The notes beneath the pieces were generated by a model. That model ran no database searches and was not told where the DNA came from. It was given only the letters and a program-made list of their open reading frames with translations. Position numbers and translations under genes: made by a program. This document shows positions 6,564-9,005 of a stretch of 9,005 nt of DNA, one piece after another (the stretch's first letter is position 1; each line of letters begins with the position of its first letter). The DNA is from CAZAQS01 sp964486825 (GTDB lineage: Bacteria; Chloroflexota; Anaerolineae; Anaerolineales; UBA4823): contig CAZAQS010000197.1 in assembly GCA_964486825.1 (NCBI GenBank), positions 1 through 9,005 of the forward strand. The letters run 5' to 3'.

Positions 6564-6564
6564 A

Positions 6565-8049
6565 TCATTGCCCAAGCACGATCTGGCCTTCTACCAGGCC
6601 TTCCAGGATCTCGAACCTGTCTTTGGTGCGCAGGCCGATGCTTACGTCGACACGCCGTTGGACCTCGCCGTCCTGTACCAGCACGAAATCCCGTCCCTGG
6701 AAGACCCTCAAGGCAGCCGGCGGCAGCCAAAGGGTGTCCTGGCGCTCTTCGAGTTGGATGATTACCGTTGCAAGCTCACCCAGGGATAATTCAGCGTCGC
6801 CTTCACCAACGGAAACCCGCACAGATGTGTCTCGTGACTGGTCAGGGGAGGTCGATGTAGACGTGCTGGTTCCTGTGTAAGGCATCTGGCGGACTTCACC
6901 GGGCAGGTCGGAACCGGGTTGGCTGGCCAGGCGTACCAATGCAGTTTGACCGACGCTTAGCTGGGCCAGCTCTTCGTTGGTCGGCAGGCATGTAACTTCC
7001 AGGGAATTCGGATCGGCCATGCTGATCACATTTTGGAAGGCGTTCACCTGGCTGCCGGCTGAAATTGTGACGTTGAGAATCTCACCATCGAAGGGGGCCG
7101 CGATCTCCAGGTTTTCCAGGCTTGCCAGGGCTTTTCTCTGGCTGGCTTTAGCCTTTTCGAGGGCAGCTTCAGCCAACTTGACCTCGAAGGGATCCGGGCC
7201 ATCTTTCAGGCGCTCGTATTCTCGCTCTGCTGCCGCTGCTTCTGCTCTGGCGATGGCAAGCTCCACGTCTGCCTGGAGGATCTCCTCCTCGGTAGGGCTG
7301 CTTTCTAGATAGGTCAGGTTGGCTCGGGCCAGGTCCCGTTGTCGCTTGGCGCTGGCCATGGCCGATAGGGCGTTGATACGGTTGTAGTCGCTTTCCGGGA
7401 GATTGGTCATGCTCAGGTATTCTCCCTCGGCCTGGCTGGCGAAGTTTTCTGCCATCAGGTATTCGGCCCTGGCAGCCGCAATAGATGTATCCGAACCACG
7501 GCGGTAATTCTTGTTCACGCGGTTCTTTTCGGCCTTGATGAGCTCCTGCTTGGCCTCCAGCATGGCCAGGTGGGCTTCGGCGCTGTTGAGATCAGCCTCG
7601 GAGGCCAGTTTGTTCAGCTCTTTCTCGGCTCTCAATACCTCCAGCTCAGCGTCCGCCAGGGCCGACTCCAAACTCTCACGCTCCCCCAGGTAGGCCAAAA
7701 CGTCTCCCTCTTTTACAACGTCACCACGTTTGACATTGACCGTGTTGACCGCTCCAGAGGTCCGGAAGTATAGATCCTGCTGTTGCACAGGAGAGACCCG
7801 CCCACGTAGCTCCAAGACGTTCGAGACAACGCCTCGTTGTACGGTATAGGTAGGCTTCTCCGGAACGATCGGAGTGGGGATTGGTGTTGGGTCTGCTTGA
7901 GCTGCGCTGCCTGTCGCACAACCAACCAGGACTGGCGCCATGAACAATAGGACGACCAGGCGGGCGAAATGGGCAATATTGGGGTTCAAGCGAAATGGTT
8001 TCATAAGGTATTTCTCCAACAAGGATAATAATTTTTGGCGAATGTTCAT
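6565..8049 (-). CDS. Lipoprotein periplasmic-adaptor subunit of ABC exporter (HlyD/MacA-like)
   Basis: This 494-residue membrane-fusion-type adaptor would couple the FtsX permease to substrate outside the membrane. A basic N-terminus is followed by a hydrophobic stretch and lipobox LVGC, giving lipidated Cys44; the mature protein begins with a Thr/Pro-rich linker. The first half of the barrel/lipoyl domain is at about 67-125 (VVSNVLELRGRVSP...GDVVKEGDVLAYLG). A long alpha-helical hairpin spans about 126-310, rich in Ala, Glu and Lys. The lipoyl domain resumes at LEIAAPFDGEILNVTISAGSQV (314-335). Beta-barrel and membrane-proximal domains follow to the C-terminus, interrupted by a Thr-Ser run at 394-401. 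The ATG overlaps the permease stop (ATGA) and has a strong ribosome binding site 4 nt upstream. The hairpin is longer than I expect for MacA. In a one-membrane cell it would act at the outer face without a TolC partner. Confidence 0.92.
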   Translation of the reverse strand: MNIRQKLLSLLEKYLMKPFRLNPNIAHFARLVVLLFMAPVLVGCATGSAAQADPTPIPTPIVPEKPTYTVQRGVVSNVLELRGRVSPVQQQDLYFRTSGAVNTVNVKRGDVVKEGDVLAYLGERESLESALADAELEVLRAEKELNKLASEADLNSAEAHLAMLEAKQELIKAEKNRVNKNYRRGSDTSIAAARAEYLMAENFASQAEGEYLSMTNLPESDYNRINALSAMASAKRQRDLARANLTYLESSPTEEEILQADVELAIARAEAAAAEREYERLKDGPDPFEVKLAEAALEKAKASQRKALASLENLEIAAPFDGEILNVTISAGSQVNAFQNVISMADPNSLEVTCLPTNEELAQLSVGQTALVRLASQPGSDLPGEVRQMPYTGTSTSTSTSPDQSRDTSVRVSVGEGDAELSLGELATVIIQLEERQDTLWLPPAALRVFQGRDFVLVQDGEVQRRVDVSIGLRTKDRFEILEGLVEGQIVLGQ

Positions 8050-9005
8050 ACAACCTCCCCCAACTTTACAGCCTGGAAGATATTCATGCGTAGCAAAGAC
8101 CAGATGGTAGCTCCCATTCCAACCAGCAACATGGCGCCGAAGATGATGTACAGGCGCAGGATATCTCCCCAGGCGATCTCCACCAGGTAGGGAGGCACAC
8201 CGGGATGTTGGCTGAGCGTCACCGGGAGGTGGGGAATAAAAAGGAAGGAGGAAAGAACGGCGATGCCTGTCCCGGCTGCCAGACCGGTAAGGATCAGCAG
8301 GAATTGCTCCAAGGCCAGGTAGGCAGCCATCTGGCCTACGGATAGGCCTATGGCGCGCAGTACACCCAGGTGAATAAAACGCTCACGGAACGAGAGCAAG
8401 GCATACAGGAGGAAGCCTGTCACGGTCAGAATAGAAGCCGTCATGAAGCCGACAGAGAGCAGGCCTAGCACGCCTTGCCGGTTGGGAGAGGCAAATGTTT
8501 CATCCAGAGCTTTGCGGGCATCTTGTGTTCGTATAACAGACACGCCGAGCAGGTTAAGGCCGTTGACGATGGCCTGGGTATCTGCCTCGGGCGAGGTACG
8601 TAGCCAGACATCATAAGGCACAAGCCCGCTGAAGGCCTCGAAGATATATTCCAGGTTGGCTACGTAGATTGGTCCTTCGGAAGGATACAAAGTGGGGAAG
8701 AGTTCAAGCACGCCTACCACCTTAAAATCAAGCACGCGCCTTTCGCCTGAGGCAGTCACCTGAACTTGAACCTGGTCTCCAGGGCTGAGGTTTGAGCGTT
8801 CCCAGGTTTCCTGATCTACCAGTAAGGCAGCCGGGTCGAGGGCCAGGCGGTTCATTAAGGCGCCCAACGGCTCAGGAGCGAAGTCATGTCGGAAGAAGGC
8901 AACCGACGGAAAATCCGTGCGATCCAGGCCGATCAGCCGGCCTCGGGACCGGCGCCCGCTGGCGCGCAGCTCGGATTCGTATCGCCCGACTCGTGCAGCA
9001 GCCTG
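8046..9005 (-). CDS. FtsX/MacB-type ABC permease, N-terminal part outside window
   Basis: This is the C-terminal portion of the membrane subunit of the exporter. The frame is open to the window edge: codons from 9005 down to 8868 read QAAARVGRYESELRAS and onward with no stop, so the TTG at 8867 is not a real start and the gene begins to the right. The visible part starts with about 180 residues of extracytoplasmic domain (LDPAALLVDQETWERSNL, then GDQVQVQV, then VVGVLELFPTLYPSEG). Three membrane helices follow, encoded at about 8394-8462, 8232-8318 and 8091-8162: the standard FtsX domain. The link HLGVLRAIGLSVGQ after the first helix is the family's REIGILRALG-type coupling segment, which contacts the ATPase. 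It ends MNIFQAVKLGEVV, a normal FtsX C-terminus. Whether the whole protein has one FtsX unit (4 helices) or two (8-10 helices) cannot be seen. Substrate is unknown. Confidence 0.93.
   Translation of the reverse strand, partial: QAAARVGRYESELRASGRRSRGRLIGLDRTDFPSVAFFRHDFAPEPLGALMNRLALDPAALLVDQETWERSNLSPGDQVQVQVTASGERRVLDFKVVGVLELFPTLYPSEGPIYVANLEYIFEAFSGLVPYDVWLRTSPEADTQAIVNGLNLLGVSVIRTQDARKALDETFASPNRQGVLGLLSVGFMTASILTVTGFLLYALLSFRERFIHLGVLRAIGLSVGQMAAYLALEQFLLILTGLAAGTGIAVLSSFLFIPHLPVTLSQHPGVPPYLVEIAWGDILRLYIIFGAMLLVGMGATIWSLLRMNIFQAVKLGEVV
8054..8059 (-). promoter_or_regulatory. Ribosome binding site of the adaptor gene
   Basis: On the minus strand GGGAGG lies 4 nt before the ATG at 8049. 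It falls inside the last codons of the permease gene (KLGEVV). It fixes the adaptor start at 8049 rather than the internal Met16 and indicates coupled translation with the permease. Confidence 0.75.

Noticed and set aside
6561..6575. TTG at 6575 as the start of the fused ATPase
   Set aside because: An ATG at 6563, 1 bp after the adaptor stop, gives a normal N-terminus; the TTG adds only 4 residues and has no better ribosome binding site. It cannot be fully excluded.
6848..6874. Thr-Ser codon run in the adaptor as a DNA repeat or phase-variable tract
   Set aside because: The codons are mixed, so the DNA is not a true simple repeat; only the protein shows the TSTSTSTS pattern.
8865..8867. TTG at 8867 as the start of the permease
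   Set aside because: It lies in the middle of an outer domain, and the frame continues open to 9005; the preceding membrane helix must be encoded outside the window.

Overview
The window reads as chromosomal DNA from a bacterium of moderately high G+C. My best guess is the Chloroflexota, Anaerolineae-like. This is an inference from protein style: a Lon-like protease with the AAA_32-type 'LHKANGGYLILD' motif, a MacB-type ABC ATPase with a 'WQQT' Q-loop, and an export system whose adaptor is a lipoprotein. There is no rRNA, tRNA or other marker here to prove it. I see no transposase, integrase, CRISPR array, tRNA or phage gene, and no gene-free stretch longer than about 85 bp.

Layout. Five genes run rightward from base 1 to 4675, and four run leftward from 9005 to 4678. 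The two groups converge with only 2 bp between stop codons. Rightward: the C-terminal part of a Lon-family ATP-dependent protease (start lies left of the window); a tandem-domain universal stress protein that overlaps it by 4 bp (ATGA); a two-domain sulfurtransferase with a mercaptopyruvate-type CGSGVT active-site loop; a single-pass membrane protein of unknown function; and a short DUF421 (YetF-like) membrane protein. The last two sit in a stretch that is visibly richer in A+T than the rest.

Leftward, in transcription order: an FtsX/MacB-type permease (start lies right of the window), a lipoprotein periplasmic-adaptor (HlyD/MacA-like) subunit, an ABC ATPase with an unusual C-terminal extension that contains an AbrB/MazE-like swapped-hairpin domain, and a second ABC ATPase. 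Spacings are 4 bp overlap, 1 bp and 5 bp, so this is a tightly coupled operon for one export or envelope-remodelling machine.

The first group looks like protein quality control and stress or sulfur housekeeping (protease + USP + sulfurtransferase). The second is an ABC exporter of the MacAB/LolCDE class. The feature most worth attention is the ATPase-AbrB fusion: either a transport ATPase that carries its own DNA-binding/dimerisation module, or an AbrB fold reused for oligomerisation. The two distinct ATPases per permease and the adaptor's long, internally repeated coiled-coil hairpin are secondary points.
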